Notes under the pieces: model-generated
The model's database searches: none
What the model was told of the DNA's origin: nothing
Seen by the model: only the letters and a program-made list of their open reading frames with translations
Origin: Desulfobacterales bacterium
GTDB taxonomy: Bacteria > Desulfobacterota > Desulfobacteria > Desulfobacterales > JAFDCJ01
Length of the DNA stretch: 6,305 nt
Direction of reading: 5' to 3'
Assembly: GCA_020345785.1 (NCBI GenBank)
Contig: CP070771.1
Location: 1,338,175 to 1,344,479, forward strand
In this document: one piece after another, positions 1-5,004 of the stretch
Numbering within the stretch: position 1 is the stretch's first letter
Layout of the letters: the number at the start of each line of letters is the position of its first letter
Translations under genes and position numbers: made by a program

Positions 1-497
1 ATACGATCAAATTCTGTTTGGGGCTGTTCTGCTCGGGCAATTTTGTGTTCGGCCAAAAACAACAGGAAAAAATCGCCAAGATCGGCGGCTTTCAATTTGA
101 CGATGTCAAAAAAATAAACATCAAGGAAGATCTCATTATTCATCTCAACAGCGGCGAAGTCAAAACCATGATGCTGGACGAACTGGAATTCATGAAACGC
201 TTTGCATGCTACTTTTGTCCGGACTATGCGGCCGAGTATGCCGATGTCTCTTTCGGCGGCATTGGGGCCGAGGAAGGCTGGACAACCTTTATTACCCGCA
301 CCCCGGTCGGCCGCGCGATTGTGGCTGATGCCAGATCCAAAAAGGCCGTCGAGGACAACCGCCGGGGCGATTATCAGAAGCTGCCGTCGCAAGCGCTCAA
401 GAAAGTAAATTCCTGGTCGCTGAAAAAAAAGGATACCGCGCTTAAAAACAGAAAAACCCTGGGGAATAAATATCCGGGACTAAAGCAGGACCCCTGA
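1..497 (+). CDS. F420 hydrogenase/dehydrogenase beta-subunit (FrhB/FdhB-type) protein, C-terminal part
   Basis: This is the 3' end of a gene that starts upstream of the window; the reading frame is open from base 3, and a TTG at 18 is internal, not the start. The visible protein begins around IKFCLGLFCSGNF, matching the GLFCs-NF segment of FrhB/FdhB C-terminal domains. It continues with ACYFCPDYAAEYADVSFGG (cysteine codons at 207-209 and 216-218) and EEGWTTFITRTPVGRAI. In this family these cysteines help bind a [4Fe-4S] cluster, and the protein passes electrons between a flavin or F420-like cofactor and a partner oxidoreductase. Sulfate reducers carry many such paralogues, so the partner cannot be named from this fragment. 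The last 45 or so residues form a lysine-rich tail without recognised motifs. No clear terminator follows the TGA stop. The family call is firm; the specific function is unknown. Confidence 0.9.
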   Translation, partial: TIKFCLGLFCSGNFVFGQKQQEKIAKIGGFQFDDVKKINIKEDLIIHLNSGEVKTMMLDELEFMKRFACYFCPDYAAEYADVSFGGIGAEEGWTTFITRTPVGRAIVADARSKKAVEDNRRGDYQKLPSQALKKVNSWSLKKKDTALKNRKTLGNKYPGLKQDP

Positions 498-697
498 TTT
501 TATCCGTCCCAGGCCGATTCAATTTAAATCGTACCGGAACATCATTGTCGGGTGTCGAGGGCCGCGAAATCGCCGTCAGAACAAAATTCACCCAAAAAAA
601 TGTTTAAATCTTGCTATTTATTTTTTTTGTACTAAGATTATGGCACACGTCCGATCGCGGTTTTTCAATCTGAGAATCAAAGGAGGTTCGTCCCGGT
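498..697. other. Intergenic stretch between the FrhB-type gene and the SET gene
   Basis: These 200 bases hold no convincing gene. The first half has no good stem followed by a T-tract, so no terminator for the upstream gene can be shown. The second half becomes AT-rich and contains the promoter-like pair at 611-639, then the ribosome-binding site of the SET gene (AAAGGAGG at 679-686). Confidence 0.6.
611..639 (+). promoter_or_regulatory. Candidate sigma-70 promoter for the SET-domain gene
   Basis: TTGCTA at 611-616 (-35, four of six consensus bases) and TAAGAT at 634-639 (-10, four of six) are separated by exactly 17 bases of T-rich sequence. Transcription would begin near 646, giving a leader of about 50 bases before the ATG at 698. 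The position and AT-rich setting fit a promoter that makes the SET gene a separate transcription unit. This is motif reading only. Confidence 0.5.
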
Positions 698-1240
698 ATG
701 AAGCGGTTGATCTTGCAGGAAAGCCCAAGCGGAAAGGGCGTTTTTGCCGGCGAGGTTATTTTTACCGGGGAAGAGATCCTTACGTTTTCGGGACCGCTCA
801 TCAGGCGCCGGGATATGCCGGCGATTCGGTGCCAGGAGGAAGACTATTATCTGCAGGTGGACGATAATGTATTCCTCGGTCCATCCGGTGATATCGACGA
901 CTATGTCAACCATTCCTGTGATCCCAATTCCGGTGTGATTATTGACGGCGGGAGCCCGAGGCTCATCGCTATTCAAACCATTCGGCGCGGCGAGGAGATA
1001 CGGTTTGATTACTCCACGACCATGTACAGGCCCGTGCTGGTGATGAACTGTTCGTGCGAATCGGCCATCTGCCGAGGAACGGTGGTGGACTTCATTTATC
1101 TGCCTGCGAAAATTCAGGCCAAGTACATCGCGCTCGGTATTGTACCGGATTATATTACCAACAGGATCACGGGAAAAACCAGCCAGATTCATAGGGAATA
1201 CCCGGCAGCCCGTTTGCGCGGAAGACGAATCTGCTGTTGA
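698..1240 (+). CDS. SET-domain protein-lysine N-methyltransferase with post-SET motif (180 aa)
   Basis: This is a small cytoplasmic SET protein, predicted to transfer methyl groups from S-adenosylmethionine to lysine side chains. All core SET marks are visible: the N-terminal SGKGVFA (11-17), NHSCDPN (71-77), which helps form the SAM pocket, and GEEIRFDYS (98-106), holding the conserved tyrosine Y105. A post-SET zinc motif CSCESAIC (C118, C120, C125; pattern CxCx4C) is followed by RG. With C74 of NHSC it could complete a four-cysteine zinc site as in eukaryotic SET enzymes. After this comes a segment DFIYLPAKIQAKYIALGIVPDYI, a tail type I recall from bacterial SET proteins. The length is normal for a single-domain bacterial member. 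The ATG is supported by AAAGGAGG 11 bases upstream and the promoter-like pair at 611-639. It stands alone, with no partner gene to reveal the substrate. The family is secure; the methylated target is unknown. Confidence 0.94.
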   Translation: MKRLILQESPSGKGVFAGEVIFTGEEILTFSGPLIRRRDMPAIRCQEEDYYLQVDDNVFLGPSGDIDDYVNHSCDPNSGVIIDGGSPRLIAIQTIRRGEEIRFDYSTTMYRPVLVMNCSCESAICRGTVVDFIYLPAKIQAKYIALGIVPDYITNRITGKTSQIHREYPAARLRGRRICC

Positions 1241-1332
1241 ACCGTATATTTAAAGATATCTCGACCGCCCGTCCGTGTAAGATAATGTATTCCTGCTTGA
1301 TTTAGCGCTTCTAATAGAGGATCCTGGCCCGG

Positions 1333-1355
1333 AAGCCCCGCCGCCCGCGGGGCTT
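1333..1355. repeat. Perfect GC-rich inverted repeat (9-bp stem, 5-base loop)
   Basis: AAGCCCCGC at 1333-1341 is the exact reverse complement of GCGGGGCTT at 1347-1355, with loop CGCCC. As RNA it would be a very stable hairpin. It lies 93 bases after the SET stop and 172 bases before dctP. No T-run follows directly (the nearest is TTTT at 1377-1380), so it is not a classical intrinsic terminator. It may be a weak terminator for the SET transcript, a 3'-end stabiliser, or a structured element in the dctP leader. Confidence 0.6.
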
Positions 1356-1447
1356 GACTCCACCCAAGAGGGGTTGTTTTGGCCGGCAAGAATCAAAAGC
1401 CGATGATTCGAAACCATTTTGCCGAACGCCGGCTCGATTTTGGTAAG

Positions 1448-1457
1448 GGAGGTGATC
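1448..1457 (+). other. Ten-base perfect anti-Shine-Dalgarno complement with no suitable start codon
   Basis: GGAGGTGATC is complementary to the bacterial 16S rRNA 3' tail (GATCACCTCC) over ten bases, longer than any real ribosome-binding site in this window. No ATG, GTG or TTG lies at a usable distance; the first is a TTG at 1476. The real dctP site is AAGGAGG at 1514-1520. It may be coincidence, a ribosome standby site, or a relic of a lost gene. Confidence 0.35.
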
Positions 1458-1491
1458 GAAAAAACGAATAGAGATTTGAAGTTTGCCGCAC

Positions 1492-1508
1492 TGAACCCAT
1501 TGAACCCA
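1492..1508. repeat. Short direct repeat TGAACCCA x2
   Basis: TGAACCCA occurs at 1492-1499 and 1501-1508, a period of nine bases, immediately before the dctP ribosome-binding site. Longer arrays of this kind (…TTGAACCCATTGAACCCA…) are, from memory, frequent intergenic microrepeats in some bacterial genomes. With two copies this could equally be chance. Confidence 0.4.
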
Positions 1509-1527
1509 ATAAAAAGGAGGGACCAAA

Positions 1528-2610
1528 ATGAAAACATCTTCAGTTTGTAAAAAGGTTTTGAGCCTCGGATTGCTCATCATGGCGGTCGGCCTGCTGTTTA
1601 CCGCCGGGTCCGCCGCTGCTGCCGAAAAATTGGCCATTGCCACGGTTTATCCGGGCAATATGACCGACAATGAAGTTTATCCGGCATTGAAATATTTTGA
1701 AGCACTGCTGAATGCAAAGACGGGCGGCGCCTATGATGTGGAAATTTTTCCCGGAGGTCAGTTGGGAAGTGAAGTCGAGTTCACGCGCGAATGCCAGGCC
1801 GGGGTGACGGTTCAAATGTCGATCGCATCATCAGGTGCGTTTTCCTCTTTTTATAAAAAGTATCAGGCGATTATTTCGCCCTTCCTTTTCCCGGATCGAT
1901 CAACTGCCTGGGGCTTTTTCGACTCGGATTTTTTTGCCGACTTTATGGGCGAACTGCCGGCCATCGGCCTGCGATATCTGGGCACCATGGATGACGGCGG
2001 CGGATTTGTCGTGCTGACCAACAGCCTGAGACCGGTGAACTCGGCGGCGGATTTTAAAGGCATGCGGGTCCGGACCGAAGAAAATCCGGCGCACATGGCC
2101 ATCATGAATTCCATGGGCGCCTCGGCCGTCCCCATGGCTTGGGGACAGGTCGCGACAGCCCTGGCCACCAAAGCCGCTCACGCGCAATTCAATGCGCCTT
2201 CCATTATTACCTGGGCCAAGATGTGGGAGACCCAAAAATATGTCACCTTCCTCAACCATATCTACAACACCAATACCTGGATGGTCAGTGACAAATGGTT
2301 CAAAGCCCAAAGCCCGCAAAACCAGCAGGCAATCATAGAAGCGGCCCGCGGGGCCGTTATGTATTCCAGAGGGGTGGCAGCCCATCTTTCCGAGCTGGCG
2401 GTAGATGAGTCCAAAAAGCATGGAATGGAATTCAACCATGTCTCGCCTGAAAACCTGGCGGAGCTCAAGAAGATGGCCCAAGCCGGCTATCGCAAATGGG
2501 CCGTTGAAGACTTTGGCCTCAAGGCCGAGTTGCTGGATGCCATTCAAAACGAGGTTACCGGCATTCAAAAAATGAACGGCGACAGCCTGATGACCCGTTA
2601 CGGCAAGTAA
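1528..2610 (+). CDS. dctP: TRAP transporter substrate-binding protein, DctP family (360 aa)
   Basis: This is a periplasmic solute-binding protein of a tripartite ATP-independent transporter. It carries a Sec signal peptide: basic MKTSSVCKK, a hydrophobic stretch at about 10-25, and probable cleavage near the AAAA at 29-32. Mature-protein motifs include FPGGQLGSEVEFTRECQAG (74-92), DFKGMRVRTEENPAHMAIM (175-193) and GASAVPMAWGQVATALAT (197-214). R182 aligns with the conserved arginine that clamps a substrate carboxylate in this family, so an organic acid is expected. The usual next motif, DGQENP, reads HAQFNAP (218-224): the Asn (N222) is kept but the acidic and glycine positions are changed, hinting at an unusual ligand. 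The start is fixed by AAGGAGG seven bases before the ATG. DctQ and DctM follow after a terminator-like hairpin. The symbol denotes the family; dicarboxylate as substrate is not implied. Confidence 0.96.
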   Translation: MKTSSVCKKVLSLGLLIMAVGLLFTAGSAAAAEKLAIATVYPGNMTDNEVYPALKYFEALLNAKTGGAYDVEIFPGGQLGSEVEFTRECQAGVTVQMSIASSGAFSSFYKKYQAIISPFLFPDRSTAWGFFDSDFFADFMGELPAIGLRYLGTMDDGGGFVVLTNSLRPVNSAADFKGMRVRTEENPAHMAIMNSMGASAVPMAWGQVATALATKAAHAQFNAPSIITWAKMWETQKYVTFLNHIYNTNTWMVSDKWFKAQSPQNQQAIIEAARGAVMYSRGVAAHLSELAVDESKKHGMEFNHVSPENLAELKKMAQAGYRKWAVEDFGLKAELLDAIQNEVTGIQKMNGDSLMTRYGK

Positions 2611-2615
2611 GAAAT

Positions 2616-2660
2616 TCTGCCGGTAGGATGGAGGAATTCTTCCCCTATCGGCAGATTTTT
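2616..2660 (+). terminator. Intrinsic terminator between dctP and dctQM
   Basis: Six bases after the dctP stop, TCTGCCGGTAGG (2616-2627) pairs with CCTATCGGCAGA (2644-2655): 12 bp with one G-T wobble. Inside it, GGAGG (2630-2634) pairs with CTTCC (2639-2643) around an AATT loop, leaving only a two-base bulge. Five Ts follow at 2656-2660. About 17 bp of stem plus the T-run is a convincing Rho-independent terminator. In TRAP operons such partial termination would favour more binding protein than membrane subunits; that role is inferred. Confidence 0.85.
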
Positions 2661-2708
2661 ATGCACTAAAATGTGATATCTTTGCAGTATATGAGAAAAT
2701 ATTTTCAT

Positions 2709-2785
2709 CACGAAAACACGAAATCTTGAAAGCACGAAATTTGTCTTGTCTTTTTTTCGTGTTTTCGTCTTTTCGTGCTTTCGTA
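2709..2785. repeat. Large imperfect inverted repeat built from CACGAAA units
   Basis: The left arm, 2709-2739, and the right arm, 2755-2785, are each 31 bases and match as reverse complements at 24 positions, around a 15-base T-rich loop. Each arm is composed of near-repeats of CACGAAA (CACGAAAACACGAAA, AGCACGAAA), so the element is both internally repetitive and palindromic. I recall intergenic elements of this type as common in Desulfobacterota and environmental genomes. It lies in the dctP-dctQ spacer, downstream of the terminator and 61 bases before the dctQ start. It has no coding sense and is probably a small non-autonomous intergenic repeat; any effect on dctQM mRNA is unproven. Confidence 0.75.
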
Positions 2786-2846
2786 ATAAATTTCTTTTTT
2801 GGTTCTGCCAGGTCCGGGTCGGGCTTGAATCGACGGGGACGGTGCC

Positions 2847-3380
2847 ATGGACGTGTTGAGAAAAATTAAAGTGGGATGGGATGTCATCAGTGAGAAGGTC
2901 GACAGGGTCACAGGCTGGGTGTGCATTGTCTTGATTTTGTTCATGACCGTTGAAGTCATTGTTGCCGTTTTTTTCCGCTATGCCCTCGATGCCCCCATCA
3001 AATGGGGGGAGGAGCTCGCACGTTTGGTTATGGTCTGGGCCGGACTTTTGGGCGTCAGCATCGCCCTCAAGCAGGGCGAGCATATTGGTCTGGAGGCCTT
3101 TGTGAGCCGATTATCCGGCCGCTCCCTTGCCGGGTGCAATCTGGCCGCCCACAGCCTGGTGGGGATCTTTCTGGTGGTTCTCCTGCTATGGGGGATCAAC
3201 ATTTCGATTGCCGCCTGGGGAACCTTTCTGCCGGCTTTACAAATCAAATGGACCTGGTCCCATCTGGCCGTTCCGGTAACAGCCGCCATTCAATTGATTC
3301 ACCTCGGTTCCATGATTCTAAACGATCTGATCGCTCTGTCGGGAAAAAAAGCAGCACCGGCAGTAACCGCCGATGCGTAA
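2847..3380 (+). CDS. dctQ: TRAP transporter small membrane subunit, DctQ family (177 aa)
   Basis: This is the inner-membrane small permease subunit that pairs with DctM and docks the loaded binding protein. Four hydrophobic segments fit the DctQ topology: about 22-44, 57-74, 98-120 and 138-160. Family marks are FFRYAL (42-47), WGEELARL (53-60) after the first segment, and the KQGEHIGLE motif (75-83) between segments two and three. The length is typical. ATG 2847 is the first start after an in-frame stop at 2826-2828. Its ribosome-binding site is weak, only GGGGA about seven bases upstream, in contrast to the strong site of dctP. That fits lower expression of the membrane subunits. It is separated from dctP by a terminator and a repeat, and from dctM by 96 bases with no feature of note. 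It ends in an alanine-rich tail. Confidence 0.95.
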   Translation: MDVLRKIKVGWDVISEKVDRVTGWVCIVLILFMTVEVIVAVFFRYALDAPIKWGEELARLVMVWAGLLGVSIALKQGEHIGLEAFVSRLSGRSLAGCNLAAHSLVGIFLVVLLLWGINISIAAWGTFLPALQIKWTWSHLAVPVTAAIQLIHLGSMILNDLIALSGKKAAPAVTADA

Positions 3381-3476
3381 AGAATCACGGCCCAGCTTCC
3401 GGCCTGGAGAGACTGCAACCCGGAGTGAGGACCAGATTTTCAATGTTAGAATAGATACAGGACGTTTGGGGATACC

Positions 3477-4763
3477 ATGACAAACCTCATCTTGGCCTTG
3501 ATTGTCGTCGTACTGATCATCGGGGTTCCCATGGGCTATATGCTTGGGGTCATTTCAGTAGCCGGTCTATGGGATATGGGCGGGTGGCCTTTTTTGCGAA
3601 TCATAGCCACCCGGTACCATTCGGCGGTAGAGGAGTTCCTGCTGATCGCCATTCCGTTTTTTATCCTGGCGGCCGTTTTAATGAATCGCTCCGGTTTGAC
3701 CGATCGCCTGATTCGTTTTGTGAATCTTCTTATCGGGCACTATCCCGGCGGTCTTTCCCACGTCAATATCGGCGGTTCCATCATATTTGCCGGCATGACG
3801 GGAGCGGCCGTCACCGATACGGTCGCCATCGGCAATATCCTGATTCCGGCCATGAAAAAAGAGGGGTATTCACCGGATTTTTCAGCCGCCGTAACGGCCG
3901 CTTCATCTATAGTGGGCCCCATTATTCCGCCGTCCATCACGATGATCGTATATGCCCATATCACGGGGCTGTCAGTGGGATCCCTTTTTACCGGCGGATT
4001 TCTGCCGGGCCTCCTCATGGGGATGTTGCTGCTGGTGGTCAGCGCCATTATCTCGGTGCGCCGCGATTATCCCAGACGGGAGACCCGCGCCAGTTGGAGG
4101 GAAATCCTCAAGGGGGCCGGGGATGCCTTTCTAGCGCTGATTATCCCGGTTATTATACTGGGTTCCATTTTAACCGGGGTCGCAACAGTTACCGAGTCCG
4201 CAGCGGTTGCGGTGGGTTATGCCTTTTTGGTCGGAAAATTTGTCTTCCGTACGCTAAAATTCAGAGATCTCATACCGGCCGCGCTTTACACGGCCAAACT
4301 CAGCGGCGTGATTTTTTTGCTGCTGGCCACCGCCCATACCTTTGGCTGGTATATCACGAGGCTCGGCGTGCCGGCCAAAGTCAGCACGCTGATTTTGGAC
4401 CTCACCGGCAATAAGCTGATTATTCTGGCGCTGATCAACCTGTTCCTTTTGATCATCGGCATGTTCATGGATATTTTGCCGGCCGTGCTGATCCTGGTGC
4501 CGGTGCTGGCTCCCGCCATGCAACAGGTCGGTATCCATCCCCTTCATTTTGCGCTGATCTTGCTGGTGAATCTTAACATCGGTATGATCACGCCGCCGTA
4601 CGGCATGACGCTGCTGACCGCCGCCCGCATTGCAGACTGCTCCTACGACCGGACAATAAAGGCGGTATTTCCTTTTTTTATTGCAGAGGTGGTATCGCTG
4701 GTGATTATTACCTATATTCCGTGGTTTGTTCTGGTTCTGCCGCGGGCGCTGGGGTTTGCGTGA
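3477..4763 (+). CDS. dctM: TRAP transporter large membrane subunit, DctM family (428 aa)
   Basis: This is the large transmembrane subunit that forms the sodium-coupled transport path of the TRAP system. It is highly hydrophobic throughout, with about a dozen membrane segments, and is full length for DctM. Recognisable blocks are AIPFFILAAVLMNRSG (58-73), GGSIIFAGMTGAAVTDTVAI (99-118), GYSPDFSAAVTAASSIVGPI (130-149) followed by IPPS, the second-half TVTESAAVAVGYA (237-249), and GMFMDILPAVLILVPVLAP (328-346) followed by LNIGMITPPYG (366-376). The two inverted halves are both present and intact. The start is supported by GGGGA about five bases before ATG 3477. It follows dctQ by 96 bases and is most likely co-transcribed with it. 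No frameshift or missing motif was seen. The substrate cannot be read from this subunit. Confidence 0.97.
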   Translation: MTNLILALIVVVLIIGVPMGYMLGVISVAGLWDMGGWPFLRIIATRYHSAVEEFLLIAIPFFILAAVLMNRSGLTDRLIRFVNLLIGHYPGGLSHVNIGGSIIFAGMTGAAVTDTVAIGNILIPAMKKEGYSPDFSAAVTAASSIVGPIIPPSITMIVYAHITGLSVGSLFTGGFLPGLLMGMLLLVVSAIISVRRDYPRRETRASWREILKGAGDAFLALIIPVIILGSILTGVATVTESAAVAVGYAFLVGKFVFRTLKFRDLIPAALYTAKLSGVIFLLLATAHTFGWYITRLGVPAKVSTLILDLTGNKLIILALINLFLLIIGMFMDILPAVLILVPVLAPAMQQVGIHPLHFALILLVNLNIGMITPPYGMTLLTAARIADCSYDRTIKAVFPFFIAEVVSLVIITYIPWFVLVLPRALGFA

Positions 4764-4768
4764 AAAGA

Positions 4769-4789
4769 ATTGACGATTGATGATTGAAT
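4769..4789. repeat. Three tandem heptamers of ATTGAYG type
   Basis: ATTGACG (4769-4775), ATTGATG (4776-4782) and ATTGAAT (4783-4789) are consecutive, starting six bases after the dctM stop. The copies differ at one or two bases. This is a short degenerate microsatellite at the edge of the AT-rich spacer. Confidence 0.6.
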
Positions 4790-4854
4790 ATTTGTGGAAG
4801 TCGCTTTGCTCTGTCATTTTATTCGTATTGAATTTAAAAAAGGAAAACGGATCA

Positions 4855-4926
4855 TTTGTTTGGATTTTTGAATTTGGGTCATTGGGAGTTGTTTGGAATT
4901 TGGATATTAGTGCTCGGAATTTTCAC
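4855..4926. repeat. T/G-rich intergenic repeat element with TTGGAATTT-like units
   Basis: The stretch is made of related words: TTTGGATTTTTGAATTTGG, GTTTGGAATTTGGATATTAG and GCTCGGAATTTT. Read in one forward frame it gives peptides such as IFEFGSLGVVWNLDI, which I recall as spurious hypothetical proteins translated from a common intergenic repeat in Desulfobacterota and environmental genomes. Identity as a dispersed repeat is from memory; the internal repetition is visible directly. Confidence 0.5.
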
Positions 4927-4949
4927 AATTTTGTTATGCAGGTCATATT
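4922..4949 (+). promoter_or_regulatory. Possible sigma-70 promoter for the PLP enzyme gene
   Basis: TTCACA at 4922-4927 (five of six -35 consensus bases) and CATATT at 4944-4949 (four of six -10 bases) are 16 bases apart, ending 55 bases before ATG 5005. In AT-rich sequence such matches arise easily by chance, so this is tentative. It would allow the PLP gene to be expressed apart from dctQM. Confidence 0.3.
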
Positions 4950-5004
4950 CGCGAAATCAGTCAATTGCTTCTTTAAATGAAGGGGTCCCTGGAGGTTAGC
5001 CGAC

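Larger units (their letters stand above)
1241..1527. other. Leader/intergenic region upstream of the TRAP transporter
   Basis: These 287 bases contain no gene I can support. They hold a perfect 9-bp GC-rich hairpin (1333-1355), a second 6-bp stem GAATCA/TGATTC (1390-1395 with 1404-1409), an unusually long anti-SD match (1448-1457), a doubled TGAACCCA (1492-1508), and the dctP ribosome-binding site AAGGAGG (1514-1520). A GATAAT at 1281-1286 resembles a -10 box but has no acceptable -35 partner, so the dctP promoter is not identified. Confidence 0.6.
4764..5004. other. AT-rich, repeat-bearing spacer between dctM and the PLP enzyme gene
   Basis: These 241 bases are clearly richer in A and T than the flanking genes and contain no credible gene. 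They start with a heptamer repeat (4769-4789), continue with a T/G-rich 'GGAATTTGG' repeat stretch (about 4855-4926), and end with a possible promoter and the GGAGG ribosome-binding site at 4991-4995. An open frame at 4777-4980 would give a 67-residue peptide, but it lies wholly inside repeat sequence. No terminator for dctM was recognised. Confidence 0.6.

Noticed and set aside
677..1192. 171-codon open frame antisense to the SET gene
   Set aside because: The plus-strand frame has every SET motif and a strong ribosome-binding site; the minus-strand product resembles nothing known.
1404..1420. TTCGAAA at 1407-1413 looked like a tRNA T-loop
   Set aside because: The flanking bases do not form a five-base-pair stem and no acceptor or anticodon arm can be found around it.
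1452..1550. Leader peptide ending inside dctP (GTG 1452 or TTG 1476 to TAA 1550)
   Set aside because: The SD-like sequence overlaps the GTG and is too far from the TTG; there is no codon run or attenuator structure typical of a regulatory leader peptide.
1900..2568. 222-codon open frame antisense to dctP
   Set aside because: It lies entirely opposite a full-length, motif-rich DctP gene, and its translation is low in complexity with many His, Gly and Arg residues and no recognisable domain; it is a composition shadow.
2598..3083. Minus-strand 161-codon frame across the dctP-dctQ spacer
   Set aside because: It crosses the terminator, the palindromic repeat and the start of dctQ; its RKHEKTKTRKK-like and FVLSRFRVFV-like parts are the two arms of the repeat.
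3381..3476. Possible element in the dctQ-dctM gap
   Set aside because: Only a four-base GGCC stem was found; nothing beyond a short spacer and the dctM ribosome-binding site.
4777..4980. Possible 67-residue small protein after dctM
   Set aside because: It is the translation of intergenic repeat sequence, has no ribosome-binding site and starts inside the heptamer repeat.
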